Shown here piece after piece: positions 34,572 through 48,070 of a DNA stretch of 64,000 bases. The stretch covers positions 186,001 to 250,000 of the forward strand of contig CAJJDO010000098.1 of assembly GCA_905183005.1 (NCBI GenBank), in the 5' to 3' direction. This DNA comes from Paramecium pentaurelia. Its lineage: Eukaryota; Ciliophora; Oligohymenophorea; Peniculida; Parameciidae. Below the pieces are notes generated by a model. The model saw nothing but the letters and a program-made list of their open reading frames with translations. It had not been told where the DNA came from and ran no database searches. The translations under genes and the position numbers were made by a program. Numbering within the stretch: the first letter of the stretch is position 1; every line of letters begins with the position of its first letter.

Positions 34572-34986
34572 ATTATTATAATCCAATTTCAAGTTAAAAT
34601 AAAATAGAGAAATTATATTAATATTTTTAGCCAAAAACACCATATTGATAGAAAAATAATAAGAATTAACACATAAAGCTAAACCAAAAAAAAATAATGA
34701 TGATTTTGTATTCTCTTTTTAAAATTATTGATTTGAAAGGGTTTCTAATATTTTGATTTAAATTAAAATGTTTATCTTTTAACTTATAGATAAAGTTCAA
34801 ATAGTAATTCAAGATGTTCTAAATATGAATCTTTTTTCTTATTAATACTTATCATCTGGTTTTAAATAAAATATTTATCATATAGAATACAAGGTTTTTA
34901 TTTATCAAATAAATCTTTGATGTGTGTTTTAAGTAAGAATATTGGTTTAGAGATTTATTAAAAATTAAATTCTTTTGATTAATAAT
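34572..34986. other. AT-rich intergenic region upstream of VPS35
   Basis: About 0.4 kb between divergent genes, presumably both promoters. No gene or motif supported. Confidence 0.6.
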
Positions 34987-37398
34987 ATGGAAGAAGATCA
35001 AGAAAAGTATTTGGAAGATGCTCGTAAAGTTGTCAAAGAATAAGCCTATTTCATGAGAGCATCTTTGGAAAAGGCTTAATTAAAAGATGCATTGAGATAT
35101 TCTTCGGCAATGTTGAGTGAATTGAAAACATCTCTTCTTAGTCCAAGAAATTATTACATCTTGTTTATGTAGGTCTTTGATGAGATGCGTATATTGGAGA
35201 ATTACTTCAAAGAAGAATATAGAAGAGGAAGAAAAATGCCAGACTTATATGAATCTGTTTAACATGCCACATACGTCATTCCACGTTTATATTTACTAAT
35301 CACTGTCGGATCTGTGTTTATATAAACTCATGAAATTGGAGCCAAAGTGATTCTCCTTGACTTATTGGAGTGTATTAAAGTAATTAAAAGCATTATACTA
35401 GGCTATTCAACATCCATTGAGAGGATTGTTTATTAGATATTATTTCTTGAAATTATGCAAAGACAGACTTCCAGACACAGGCTCTGAATATGAAGGTACA
35501 GGAGGAAATATTGATGATGCTATTGAAATCATTATAAGAAACTTATCAGAGATGAATAAATTATGGATTAGAATGTAGGGTTCAAAAGACAAATCAAAGA
35601 GAGAAAGAGAAAGATTAGATCTCAAAGTAACAATAGGAGAGAATGTTACTAGATTAAGCAATTTAGAAGGTGTTTCATTAGATACTTATAAAACAAAGGT
35701 CTTACCAAAAATTATTGATATTATCACAAGTAGTAAAGATGCTATATCCTAAACATATTTAATGGATTGCACAATATAAGCATTTCCAGATGAATACCAT
35801 TTGCAAACACTTTAAGAATTATTGAAGGTTTGTACAACTCAATTAGAACCAACAGTTGATATAAAAAATATATTCATTAATCTAATGGGTAGATTAGCTG
35901 ATTTTGCATTAAATAATGATATGGGTACATTCAATTCAGAAGTAGATATATATAGTATGTTTAAATAAAATATTGATAAAGTAACAAATATAATAATATT
36001 TTAGATGTTAGATTCTAATAGTCAAATTGAATTTAAAAATCTATTAGATTTATAAGTTGCTTTCCTTAATTTTACATTAAGATGTTATCCATCAAATTCA
36101 GAATATGTTAATGATATACTTAAATCTTGTTGTAGATTATGTGAAAGATAAAATGAAACTGATTTTACAGAAGAATGTTAAAAAAATATTGTTAAGTTTC
36201 TTGCTATGCCTTTGGATACCATGAGTTTATCCATTCTTACAATGAATGAATATCCAAATCTTATGAAACATCTTCCATTCTAAAAAAGAAGATAAGTAGC
36301 TATTAAGATTTGTTAAGCTGTTATAAATTTGAATTAAGTAATTGAAGATTTAAAAATCACTGAAGAATTACTCAAATTCATTTAACCACTTTTAATTACA
36401 TAAAATGATTATGTTGAAATTCCAGAAAATGAATTTGAAGAAGAATAATAATTAGTGGCTAGAACTGTTCATTTAGTCTAAAATGCAGATTTAGCTATTC
36501 ATAATACTATCTTATAATAATTTATAGCTAGATTCCAATAAGGAGAAATCAACAGATAAAAATATACTTATCCTGCAGCTATTTTTGCATTGTTTAGATT
36601 ATTATAATTGATAGCCGCATAAGGAGGACCATAAACATGTAAAATATGTTTAAATTATTCATTTTAGAAGAAACATCATATAAAGTGTTATTTGAATAAA
36701 TAAGAGGATTGATAGATGTATTATAAGCAAATTTTCCTGAATTAGCCTTGAAACTTAACTTAAACTTTTTATTATGCATCAATATTGTAGATTAGGCATA
36801 AGAATTTGATGAATTCTCATATGATATAGGAACATAAGTTATCACTATATTTTAAGATGAAATTGGAGATTCTAATGTGAAAGTGGTATTATTGAATTAA
36901 ATTATGTCTACTTTTGCTAAATTAAATTGTATTAGTGGTGAAAACTTTGATACTCTTGCTGGAAATGCTACATAATAAGCTGCTAAACTATTAAAGAAGA
37001 ATGAATAAGCAATTGGTGTTATTAATGCTGCTCATATGTTTTATAATGAAAATATTAAAAATGCTTAAAGAGTTTAAGAATGTTTTAAGAAAGCAATCAA
37101 AATAGCAAATCAAAGTATAGCCAATAATCCAAAGTTTGTATATGTTTTTATTTAAATTTTGAATAAATATTTCTATTTCTTTGAATAAGTTGAGGTATTG
37201 ATTATATTTAAATAAATTTAGTTTAAAGAAGCAGAAATCTAAGAAGTTATCAAAATTATTAATGAAAAACTACCAAAAGCATTATAAGACAATGATGAAT
37301 AATCCAAGAAGATTAAAATCTTATGGACTGCTACATAAGAACTTGTCAGAGAAAGAAAAAGAAGATAAATTTAAGCCTATCAATAGATAAACATTTGA
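34987..37398 (+). CDS. VPS35: Retromer subunit VPS35
   Basis: 777 aa, core alpha-solenoid of retromer, which recycles receptors from endosomes to Golgi or plasma membrane. Starts MEEDQEKYLEDARKVVKEQ. The N-terminal VPS26-binding signature YVIPRLYLLITVG is intact, followed by HPLRGLFIRYYFLKLCKDRL, MNKLWIRMQGSKD and C-terminal helices that bind VPS29. Introns: 35380-35401 (22 nt), 36639-36667 (29), 37195-37221 (27). Length matches the family. Closely follows no neighbour of related function. Confidence 0.95.
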
Positions 37399-37612
37399 GT
37401 ATGATATGAACCGAATACCAATAAATATATTGTTATTGTCTTGTTGTTAATATTATAATTAACTAAATTTATTGTTATCTAACATTTTATCTTACTATTT
37501 TATAATTATATATTTATAAAATAAATAACAGCTTTGTAAGTAAATAAATTCATATACATTAATCTACTTACTTCTAAAAGGTTTTAAAATCATAGATTCT
37601 TTTTCACTTTTC

Positions 37613-37911
37613 ATGAATAGTAACCTTTTAAATTAGAATTTTTATTCGAAGAGAGTCAAAATAAATAATTTAATTGATACTTTATTATTTTGTCTAGAGT
37701 CAGATGGCCTTTCTGTAAATCAACCTAAAATAAATTAAGAAGTCAATATTTAAAATATATAGGAGAAAATTATTAATAGATAGGTGTATTGAGTATAATT
37801 TCTTTTTTAAGGGAAAGCAAGAGAATGAATAGGATACACTATGACTATTACAATTAATAATTAATATATATTATTATATAAATATCTAATTCCTTGAAGA
37901 TTAGGGGATGA
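37613..37911 (+). CDS. Possible small protein, 90 aa
   Basis: ATG 37613. The first 58 codons read like protein (NFYSKRVKINNLIDTLLF; LESDGLSVNQPKINQE). With a 26-nt intron (37786-37811, GTATTG...TTTAAG) the frame continues to TGA 37909-37911; without it, it stops at 37792. A GTG-donor alternative would give yet another end. Low-complexity end; treat as tentative. Confidence 0.4.
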
Positions 37912-37953
37912 TTATTGATATTATTGATTTTTATAAAATTATACTAATTAAAT

Positions 37954-40186
37954 ATGTTAGATAATCGTGCATCTTATTTCAATGTTTAAGGGAATAAGGC
38001 TAGCATTAATATGAATATCAAAATGTTTTAATCAATGAAAACAAAAGGACATTTAATAAAGTCAAAATCAAAAGAGCCAATAAGAGGACAATTAAAAACT
38101 TTAAAGAGATTGGAAGATACCATAGAAGAACCATAAATGTAATAAAGAGCTTTAACAACATAAAAGAAATTAGCACCATTGATAGAGGAACCTTAATAAA
38201 AGAATGAAGACCTAAATCCATTGCGATATAATTTAATTCAATTATTGGTTTTGATGGGAAAAAAAGAATATTATTTTGATAAAATAGTGAAAGATGATTT
38301 AAAAATAATAAGAGTTTCTACTCAATCAAAAGAGAATCCAGAAGAACATCTATAAAAAATAAAAAAATTTTTAAGCAATAAAGTTCGTTACAAGTATAGA
38401 AGCACATTTAAAATGCTATGTATAAAATTATAATTATTTGAAAGTGTAAATTTAACTTGAATTATTAAAATATACTCCAAAAAAGAAATCAGTTGCTATA
38501 AAAAATAGTTAAAGAGAATTTGAATAAGATGAAGAAGATGATACACCTAAAAAGAAAAAAATAAGTGCAAGAGGAATTTAAGATTATCCTACATGGAAGA
38601 AAAAAAATAATGTTGCTCCAAATCAAAAGGTATTTATAATTACTAGTGGATATCATGCACTTAGAGATTCATTACTTGAAAGAAATTGGGCAGAAAATGA
38701 AGATGCTTATAGTCCATTCTTTGATTTAAAATGGACTTGTAGTTTAAGAAGTGATGACTTTATGAATCTAATGGAATTTCAATAAATTAATCATTTTGAT
38801 TGTAACTAATGTTTATGTTCAAAATATGGATTAGCAAGAAATATTAGATGTATCAATAACTGGGAATCATTCTTTCCTAGATGTTATGATCTAGGTGATT
38901 TAGTTGATTTTTCAGACTTTATTGAAGATTTCAAAATATCTAAAATACATAGTATATTGTTAGATTTTGAATAAAGTTTGTCAAATCAAACTTAGAATTA
39001 AACTATTGCAGAACCAAATGAAGATGAAGATGATTAAAATAATACATTAAGACCAGAATTATATTAAAATAATAATACTAAACTAGATGATTAAAATAAT
39101 ACAATAAGAAATAAAGAAGAAAAATAATAACCTATGAATATAAATTAATTAACTTTTAGATAAAGATTCAGAATTAGACTTTGCTTAGTTGTAATGAATA
39201 GAGTCAATAAATCATTGAGTAATATGGTAAAAAGTATTTTAAGAGATGAATTTCCATTTATTCATCCTGGAGAATGGATTGTTCTTTTGAAAGATCCAGA
39301 AAAACCAAGGGAAATATTAATATAAGATTATATTGATTAATAATTAAAGCTAAATGGATATGAAGATTATGAAGGTGTTTAATTTTTATAAAAGTATGTT
39401 CCTTAAATTAAAGAATTACTCAAATAATTGAGTAAGAATCCTTAAAATTCTTTATAAGGAACTAGAAATATATGGATTGTTAAACCTGAATATTCCTCAA
39501 GAGGAAGAGGTATTAGATGTCTTGATGATTTATATTCAATTTTAGATAATGTAAATAAGGAAACAATGAATTATGTTGCTATGAAGTATATAGAAAATCC
39601 TTTAATTATTAAAAATCGTAAATTTGATATAAGATAATGGATATTAGTAACTGAATTAGTACCATTAAAAATATATTTCTATAATGAATGTTATGTAAGA
39701 TTTTCAGCTGAAGAATTTGATATTGATTAATTTCATAATAGATTTGCCCATCTTACAAACAATGCTATAGCCAAATATTCATAAAAATTTCATAAATCAG
39801 AAATTAAAGGTAATATGTGGACCTAAGATGATTTTTAATAATATTTAATAGAAGAGTTTGGTTGGGATGTCTTTGCAGAAAGAATATAACCAAAATTTAA
39901 GGAAATTGTTATAAATAGTTTAAGATGTTGTAGTGATTAATTGAAAAATAGAAAGCGTTCATTTGAAGTTTATGGATATGATTTTATGATTGATGATTAA
40001 TTTAATTCTTGGTTAATAGAAGTTAATATGTCACCATCAAGTGATACAACAACACCAGTTACTGCTTAAATTATACCTAAAATGTTAGAAGATATAGTAA
40101 AAGTTGTTGTGGATAATTAAAATAAAACTAAAAAGAAAATTGGTGGATTCTAATTGATATATAATAGTGATACTAAATTATTATGA
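37954..40186 (+). CDS. TTLL3/8-type tubulin glycine ligase
   Basis: 735 aa, one 25-nt intron (38420-38444). Basic N-terminal 170 residues, then a full TTL domain: ATP-grasp IWIVKPEYSSRGRGI (about residue 497), KFDIRQWILVTELVPLKIYF, RFAHLTNNAIAKYS, and YGYDFMIDDQF...WLIEVNMSPSSD with the catalytic Glu/Asn. The HLTNNAIAKYSQ...GNMW stretch is typical of the TTLL3/8/10 glycylases, which add glycine to tubulin tails in cilia. Ciliates have many such genes. It probably acts on axonemal microtubules; initiating versus elongating activity cannot be told from sequence. Confidence 0.92.
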
Positions 40187-40553
40187 TGAGTTTTCAATAG
40201 TTAATTTAATATGTTTAAATATATTAAAATCAACTTAATTAGAATATATAAAATATTATTACTTTCTGTTAATTTAAGCTTTTAATTATTCAAATTATTT
40301 ATATATTATTATATTTATTTTATAAATAAATAAATAAATTTTAATACATTTATAGATTCCATATATTAAATTCTTAATTATCCCTAGAAAAATAAATATG
40401 TATAAAATGTTAAATTATTTATTAAAAATTGTTTTTTATTTATATTTATTTAAAAACTAATAGAAGAATAAAAATAATTTTAATATTATATAAAAATGAA
40501 AGATAATAAGATAATAATTATTTATGAAAAAGTGACATTGAAGTCTTTTTATT
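40187..40553. other. AT-rich convergent intergenic region
   Basis: About 0.37 kb of nearly pure A/T between the TTLL gene and the 3' end of the K+ channel. Nothing recognised. Confidence 0.7.
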
Positions 40554-43500
40554 TCAATCATTATCTTAAAGGGATTTATCAACAAAACTTCCTCTAATAG
40601 TTGGATTTTTTGCTTATCTAATTCTATCAAATAGAGTTAGATTAGTTTTTGTTCTTTTCATTTCTCTCATGTCAAACTTTTTATCATTCACTTTATCATA
40701 ATATACAGAGATTTTTTATAATACTACTTCTACATTATAATCAGGGAAATAAAATTTAGATGATTTATATCTATCCAAATCCATTTCAAAATGAACATGA
40801 ACAATATCTTAGATTCTTTTCTAAATACCATCAAATGAATGAGCAACATGTACACTATTATTTTCTGCATTATTATTATCTTTATTATTCGAATCCATTA
40901 ATGCAGTATTACTTGGTCCTCCAGTTGTATATACACTAGAACTGTAAACATCATTTCCTAATATACTTTTTTCAACTCTTTTTGTAGATTTAGTATCTCC
41001 ATTATCCATACCTTAAAAGAATTATAAAAGTTAAGTAGTTTTTCTTCTTTTTTTTCTTCTTGTTATATCAATACTAAAAAATTATAATTATTATTACTTA
41101 TTATTTGTTTTTTTAGAAATTATACTATTTTCTCTAGCTTCAATTCTTTATTTGATATCATTCTCTTATTAATTTATTGGAGGAGATTAATCAAAGTTGG
41201 TTTCACTTCCTTTACTAATTTATTTATTAAATAACTATTAGGCAGCTTTACCATCTAAAAAAGTTATATATATTTACAAACCTTAATGTTAAAGTGGTCC
41301 ACTATCAAATTCAAGCCATGATACTTTTCTTATTCCGATTGGATTTTGATTATTATGCTTACTTTTCACCATTTTAAGTTTACTGTGAATAAATTTTTAT
41401 GATCCAATATTTGTATTTTAAATTTTGAGTTCCTCTTCAATCATAGATTCTTCCAATATATCTACTCCTCCTCCATTATTTTAATGATGTTATTTACCCT
41501 TAATTGATTAAAGTGTTCTTCCTCTATCAAGTCCTTAAAATTTAATTCTATTCATGCTTCTTCGTAATTAACTACCTTAATCCCAATCTATAAAGCTTTC
41601 CTAAAATATTAAAAATACAAATTACATTTGTTAAATTAACCTTTTAACCATCTTTATGAAATATTGCAGTCTAATTTTATGACTTTTAATCTTATAAGAC
41701 AGTTTAGATAGAAGGTTATTAAATAGGTTATTATTGAAGTGTGTTATCATATTGAGATAAGAGTTTTGGATCTTTGGACATCGAGTTTTTTTTATTGGGT
41801 ATTATTTTAGAGGGTTCTTCATCCCTCTCATTTAGTTCAAAACCCAAATTAACGAGATAATTATCATTTATTTCTCTTGAATGATGATAAATTAATTACT
41901 TTTCTGGTATGATGTTATTTAATACTATGTAACCTAATGCAGCTTCTTAAACTTCAGGCATATTATTTCTCCAATTCGTTTTAGCAAGTGTCCTATATGG
42001 AAATGATAATCTTTTATTAGTTTTAGTTGAAACAAAGGAACTTGCTATTTTGTTTTTATTAGGTTATAAAAACACAAAAGGACATCTATATGATAATATA
42101 TAGATTTACTAAATAAATCGATGAGTCCATCCACAAATTTCACAAATTTATCCGAATGCTTTATAATTACTATTAAACAATAGATTATCTTTTGCTAAAC
42201 AATACTTCTCAAATTCATCATTATTTTCTTATAATATTAAATAGAATTGTTAATAACTAATCAATAATATTGATATAGATACTCTACAACTAATAATTAA
42301 GTAAATTTAGTAGCTCTTGCATTATATTCATATGGAGTTTGAGATATGAATTCTCTTTCACCAATAACTGCTCTAATAATACATAATTTCATATATAGTA
42401 CCCTTGAGTTAATTTCTTTAAGAATGTTTCAGTATAATAATGTTCATCTTCATCTAGAGGATATAATGATTTAATATACTTTAATGATCAGCAACATACT
42501 CAACTGCTCCAGACAAAACAAACCATAATGCCTTAGGAGAGTCATTCCTTTAAAAAAGTACTTATTCTGGATACAATTTGGTTTCTTTTACTATCTAACA
42601 TAATCGATTAAGAATTTCTTCACTAAAATTTTCTCTTAAAAATCTGGATTGTTTGAGTGTTTTACTATATATATCAGTTAAGACTTCTTCTCTTAAATGT
42701 TTAGTTAATTGTTCTATAAATTGTTCTGCATGTTGATCTTCTTCCTACTTAACTTTTAGAAAGTATTCAAAATACTTTTTAACCTAAGAATTTATATAAA
42801 TATATCTACTTTTAATTGGAGATTATAACTTAGCCCTCTCTTTCTAATATGTTAATTTATTTCTCTAATTCTTTATTTATAGACAGCTTTCTTATCTGTT
42901 ATTTATTTAAATATATTTCCAATATTAGATAAGCAATAACCAAAGACTCCACAAATTAACAAAGTTACTACAATAACAAACACTCTCTCTACTGTAGTAA
43001 CTGGTACAATATCACCATAACCTACAGTAACAGTAGTTATAACACTCCAATATAAAGAAATAATATATCTATCAAACCATTCATAATTCATGGCATCAGG
43101 TTCATAACGAGTAAGCCAAGTTAATTCTTATCCATAATCTTAATATTCAATTATTGCAACCCAATGCCAAGCACATCCACAAAAATGTCCAGTTAATAAT
43201 AGAAAAAAGATCAATTTTAATAAATCTAGAACAATTTAAAGACTATCCTATTATTTAATTGATTAATTATATACTTCTAAATTGAGTACTTCTTCAATAC
43301 TTGTCATTAATGGTGATAATCTTGTAAGTCTTAATAATAAAGTATATCTAACAAATGGTATATCCAAATAAGATATCAAAAATGGGATTACAACAATTAT
43401 ATCCCAAAAAAAATTACCTTTTACATAATGTTTCATTATTTATTTTCTGTCCTCATGCATTAATCCCTTATCATAATATGCTGTATTAAAATTTAATAAA

Positions 43501-44617
43501 ATCTCTGCAATAAATACCCATGAGGGTAATAAATCAAATATCCATTCAAATAAACCAGATGATCTAACATCAAAACTAATATAAATTGGAATATAAAATA
43601 TATTAACCACTATAAATAATAATAGTATAATATCCCAAACTATCTTAAATAAACTATCAGGTTTTATGACTTTAATATATTTACTCAGAAAATCATTAAT
43701 ATATTCTATTGTATTTAATATTGTTAGAGCTCGACTTGAAAAATGATGGAATATTACTAATCCTAAACTTGGTTTCTACTTGATTAATCTATTTATTAAC
43801 ATATATTCAAAATTTGCACTATTATCGCAAATTACTTCAAATATTCTTTAAGTTATTAATCTAAATTTTATTCTTTCTGTTTTGGTCTTTAATTGTTATA
43901 TGAAACGAGATACTAATCTTATTATAATTAACGCTTTCTATGACCAAACTTCATTTAATCTTTCTAATTACTTAATGTCAATACCCTGTTTTCATTTCTC
44001 GACTCTTCCCTCTCAAAACTAATGATTATTGTTTCAATGTATCATGATGCATTTATGCTCTTTTTTATTTCTCATTTTACTCTTACTCTTCTTCCAATTA
44101 TTAAACAAATGTTTAATATTTTACTATCTTAGCATCAGATTTTATTCCTAAAATATTAGTACCACTTTGATTTTTTGGTGATCCAATTACAAAATCATCT
44201 TACTCTAATTTTTATTAGAACTAAATTGTTTTATTTGACCTTTGCTTTGGAGGTTTAGAAGTTACAGGCTTTTGCTTCTTTAAATTACAACTTATAGAAC
44301 TAATTGATCCTTATGGTTCACTTCTTTTTCCACTATTTTATAGACATTTCTTACCTGAAATTACTAATTAAACAATCTTCTTCATTTATATCTGATTTAT
44401 TTCCTAAATTTAATGCTTGTTTATGCTTATTATCAAAAATATCTCTTTTCATTCTCAGAGCTTCAAGTTATTATAATTAAGAAAACTCTAAAGTTGGATC
44501 TAATTATTATCCATTAATTGGACTGTTTTAATCCAAATCAACCAATTATCCTGATGATAAATTATTACTCTAAATTCCACTCTCCAGATCCTAGAACCCA
44601 GTGTCACGACTTATCAT
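40554..44617 (-). CDS. Large cNMP-binding K+ channel (EAG/CNG-like), about 1270 aa
   Basis: Six-helix channel: S1 about residue 305 (WDIILLLFIVVNIFYI), S2, S3, weak S4 (FVRYTLLLRLTRL), S5, pore TTVTVGYGDIVPV (about 510; GYG selects K+) and S6. Then a cyclic-nucleotide-binding domain (LWFVLSGAVEYVA to GAVIGEREFI and ARATKF, about 665-725) and a Cys/His motif CEICGWTHRFIQC near 775. Introns: 44354-44333, 44019-43986 (34 nt), 42809-42784, 42479-42454, 42401-42373, 42282-42257, 42109-42086, 41625-41601, 41281-41255, and perhaps 41097-41074. No TGA separates the last 151 codons (from Met 41009), so I treat them as part of this protein. In ciliates such channels set swimming behaviour. Confidence 0.88.
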
Positions 44618-45243
44618 TATATTATTTAATATAATAAAATTAATCAAATGAATTTAAAGTTTTTTAGTTGTCGTTCCCTATTATAAATTAATAATTAAAA
44701 AAAACTATAGAAACAGCTTAATTAGAAAAAGATATTAAATTGTATCCCCATTTAAAAAGAACACAAGTTTATTAATTATAGAATTTTGTCTTTTAAATTT
44801 TTTAAGAAATATTCAACATTCCTATACACCAAAAACGCCTTTTAAAACAACTTCAATACAAATAAATATAATCATAGCCACTTAAATTGTTAAATCAAAT
44901 AACAAAAAGGATAAAAAGTAGTTAGTAAATTATTGTAAACAATTTCTTCTTTATTTATAATATTGCAATTACATAGAGCAATAACTTTAAATATATAATC
45001 AAATAATAATTTATTTGAGTTATTATATAATCTATAATCCTATATAATCATATAAATTGTATTATAAAATTAATTAAAAGAATGAAACTTTTAATTATTA
45101 GAAATAAGAATTTAGAAATTTTCTGATTATTAATATCGAAATTACTTTCCAGCATAAGCAATGTCTATAAAATTACCTAACACTAAAAAGATTTCAAATA
45201 GTATCTTATAGTTAATAATATTCAACTATTTGATTATGATAGA
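44618..45243. other. AT-rich intergenic region
   Basis: About 0.6 kb; presumably the promoter side of the K+ channel. No supported gene. Contains short protein-like pieces near 45160-45240 that may belong to the decayed gene that follows. Confidence 0.5.
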
Positions 45244-45700
45244 ATGCTAATTTTAATTTTATATTATAACTACTATTAATAGTAATTTAAATCAGATATT
45301 AAATAACTGGAAGTAGATTTCCATCCAGAAATAGATTTTATTATTAATTATAATAATTAATCATAATATTCTTATCATTTTGGTCTTAAATTTATTGAGT
45401 ATTATGTTCTATAAGTTATTATTAATTAAGAATATAAAGGATAAAATATACAAAATTATTAAGAATAAATCTTGAATAATTTAATTAAGAAATAAAACAG
45501 AATTATGTATTTAAGAATGCTTTATTTTAATTGATAAATTTAGAAATATAATTGAAATCAGATTTTCAATTTAGTAATTGTAATATGAAAAATTAAGATT
45601 AAACATTAATTTACAACAATACCCAAATAATTACTAAATTATTTGAATTACAAATGAAGAAGTTACGAATTATTAAGGATAATAAAATTTAATAAGTCAA
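45244..45700 (+). pseudogene. Probable gene remnant
   Basis: An ORF from ATG 45244 to TGA 45534 reads convincingly in the middle (QLEVDFHPEIDFIINYNNQ; FGLKFIEYYVLQVIINQEY), but a related-looking frame resumes after the stop (KSDFQFSNCNMKN) and is itself broken. It lies convergent to the coiled-coil gene at 45703. Possibly a fragment of a larger decayed gene. Confidence 0.35.
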
Positions 45701-45702
45701 TT

Positions 45703-46785
45703 TCATATAATAGTGTCATATTTAATGTTGAAATTATTGATTTCTTGCATGGGAATCTAGTTTTAGAAATAGGGCTTTTTAATTATTTTAAATGAATCTC
45801 TGTTAGAAATTGGACTATTTTCTCTACTGCTTATAGTTGAAAATAGTTTATTCTATTAAATTGTATACACTTTTTAGTTTGAAAATGTACTACATTTATT
45901 AGATTTTGTTTGACATTTTTTATTGGTATCTTAAGTAGGTGTCTTTAAAACTATTCTTTCAGTTTAGGCAACCTTTTTCATAAAAGTAGCTTCATTTAAA
46001 GAAGCACATACACTCTTAAGCTGTAATTACTATTCATACATTTATAGTTCTTCTTATTTTTAAGTAACAGATTGTTTAATATGTTCAATATTTTAAGTTT
46101 TCTATTTAAATAATTATTCAATTGATTCCATCATTGAAAAATGTTGATCTGAATTTTAAATAAATTAATTGATATGATCAACTCTTTATAATGTTTCTTA
46201 TTCTTGTTAATTTAACTATTGAAGAGTAGCAAATAGCTATGATTCTTTTTATTCTAAAAATTTAACTGAAGATTCCAAGTTGGCTTTTAGATTATTTAAG
46301 TCATCAATTAATTACTATTGATTTTTAGCTTCTAGATTAATTTGATTTTCTTTTTCTTCTAATTAGTATTGCTTATCAATTAATTTTTAATTTAAAATTT
46401 CTAAAGATTCATTTCTATCATCATTTTACATATTCTTTTTTAATAAAGTTTACTCAAATTCAAGAAGTTGCATCTCTTTAATTTTAATATCCTTTTCTTT
46501 TTTAGCAAGAGCATCCATTATTTCTTCAACTTCCTTATAAGTATCACTTATTTTCTTTCTTTCATTTACATATAAGGCTTTATATTTATCTAGATCTTTT
46601 TTTAGTAGAAATAATTAATGTTGGATCTGAATTCCATTTAATTTGACCATCATACAATCTTTTCTTTCACATTCAATTTCATAAGAATTTGTAAATTTAT
46701 TGTTTATGGACTATACATTTTAATTATTAATTGAGTTTTTGTTACTATGTTATGAATTTCCATTGAGTTAATTTACTTTTGGCAT
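45703..46785 (-). CDS. Coiled-coil protein, 360 aa
   Basis: Single exon, ATG 46785-46783, TGA 45705-45703. Asn-rich N-terminus (MPKVNQLNGNSQHSNKNS), long heptad-rich helix (LKKDLDKYKALYVNERKK; EEIMDALAKKEKDIKIKE; QLEEKENQINLEAKNQQ) and a basic Ser/Thr-rich tail. Probably a cytoskeletal or basal-body type coiled coil; no specific family recognised. Confidence 0.8.
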
Positions 46786-47025
46786 ACAGAACCTATTAAT
46801 AATAAAAAATAAAATTAAAAATTAATAATAAAATTATTATAGATTAATAGATTATTCATAAGATGATATATATTATATATTATGATATATATTTCTATTA
46901 TATTCAATAATAAATATATATATATTCCTATATAAACAATAGAGCATTAAATAATTTATAACAAATATTTAAGCAATGTCATTTTTGATTGAAGCTTTTA
47001 TAAAATAAATTTTGGTTTTTTTGAA

Positions 47026-47869
47026 ATGGATAATAATGTGAATAGTTTATAGGTTGTAGAATAATAAGCATCTTAAAAAATCCATTAGAGCAATATCAAA
47101 AGCGTTTAGATAGATTATAATTCTTTGTTAAAATATACAACAAGTTGTGATTTACAAAAGAATGAAATTGATTAGCTCATGAAAATGTTCAAACGTATGG
47201 ATTATAATAAAGTTGGATTCTTAAGTTATCATGATATGATGGATTTATTAAAAGGTATTTGATAAGTATTTGATAAGAATTTGGATTTGAAATAAATGAA
47301 AATTGTAAAGAGAAGATTTTTAAGGAAATGGAGGATAGAAACACAACAAAATTAGATTTTTAAACTTTATTATATATTACTAGAGTTTGTAAAGATTTAG
47401 AATGTAAAGCTAAAGAAAATGAAGAATAAATATAATATAGTGAATTTAGTAATTGATTATATAAAATTATTGTAGTTGATGCATTTGTAGCTTTAGGAGG
47501 TGAACCTGATGCAAGTGGTTATGTACATAAAAATAAAATAATTGAAATATTATCAGTTGAATTTGATTTGAATTTTGATATTGATGAATTGTTAGAATAA
47601 TTAGAAGTTTCAAATGAAAGTTTGGATTTTGATACATTTCGTAATTTGTTTAGAGCAGAAAATAAGAAATCAATAAAAAGAAATAGTAGTTTATTATCAG
47701 TATGAATTCAATTAAAATTAATTAGCTTTTATCTCATAGATCCTTAACTCAAAGATCAACATCTAGTATATCAACTGTTAAAATTAGAATGAAGGATTTT
47801 GAAAGATTTCTAGAAAAACTATAATAGGAGGATAATGATAATATTAGTTCTCCTTCTCCTAAAAAATGA
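47026..47869 (+). CDS. EF-hand (calmodulin-like) protein, probably axonemal
   Basis: 255 aa. The first EF-hand loop is canonical (DYNKVGFLSYHD: Asp at positions 1 and 12, Gly at 6). Two further EF-hands are degenerate (DRNTTKLDFQTL; GEPDASGYVHKN), and the segment DAFVALGGEPDASGYVHKNK resembles the EF-hand subunits of outer-arm docking or radial-spoke complexes. The C-terminus is a Ser-rich basic tail. Introns: 47255-47277 (an internal repeat of GTATTTGATAAG, ends AAG), 47449-47475, 47700-47725. The axonemal role is inference. Confidence 0.82.
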
Positions 47870-48070
47870 TGGACTATATGTGATAATGTTTATTTATAGA
47901 TATATCAATTTATTTTTATTAATAATTACTTATTTGTTTAGTAAATAGTAAAATATCAATAAAATAGTTTCTATTACCAAGAGAACATTAAAATATTTAG
48001 ATTGGATATACAATTGATATTCATTTAACAGAAACACTATTTTACAAAGTCATATGTATTTATCAAAAAT

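Noticed and set aside
40554..41009. Independent 151-aa gene starting MDNGDTK
   Set aside because: It is in frame with the K+ channel with no TGA between; kept as the channel's C-terminus and flagged as a finding.
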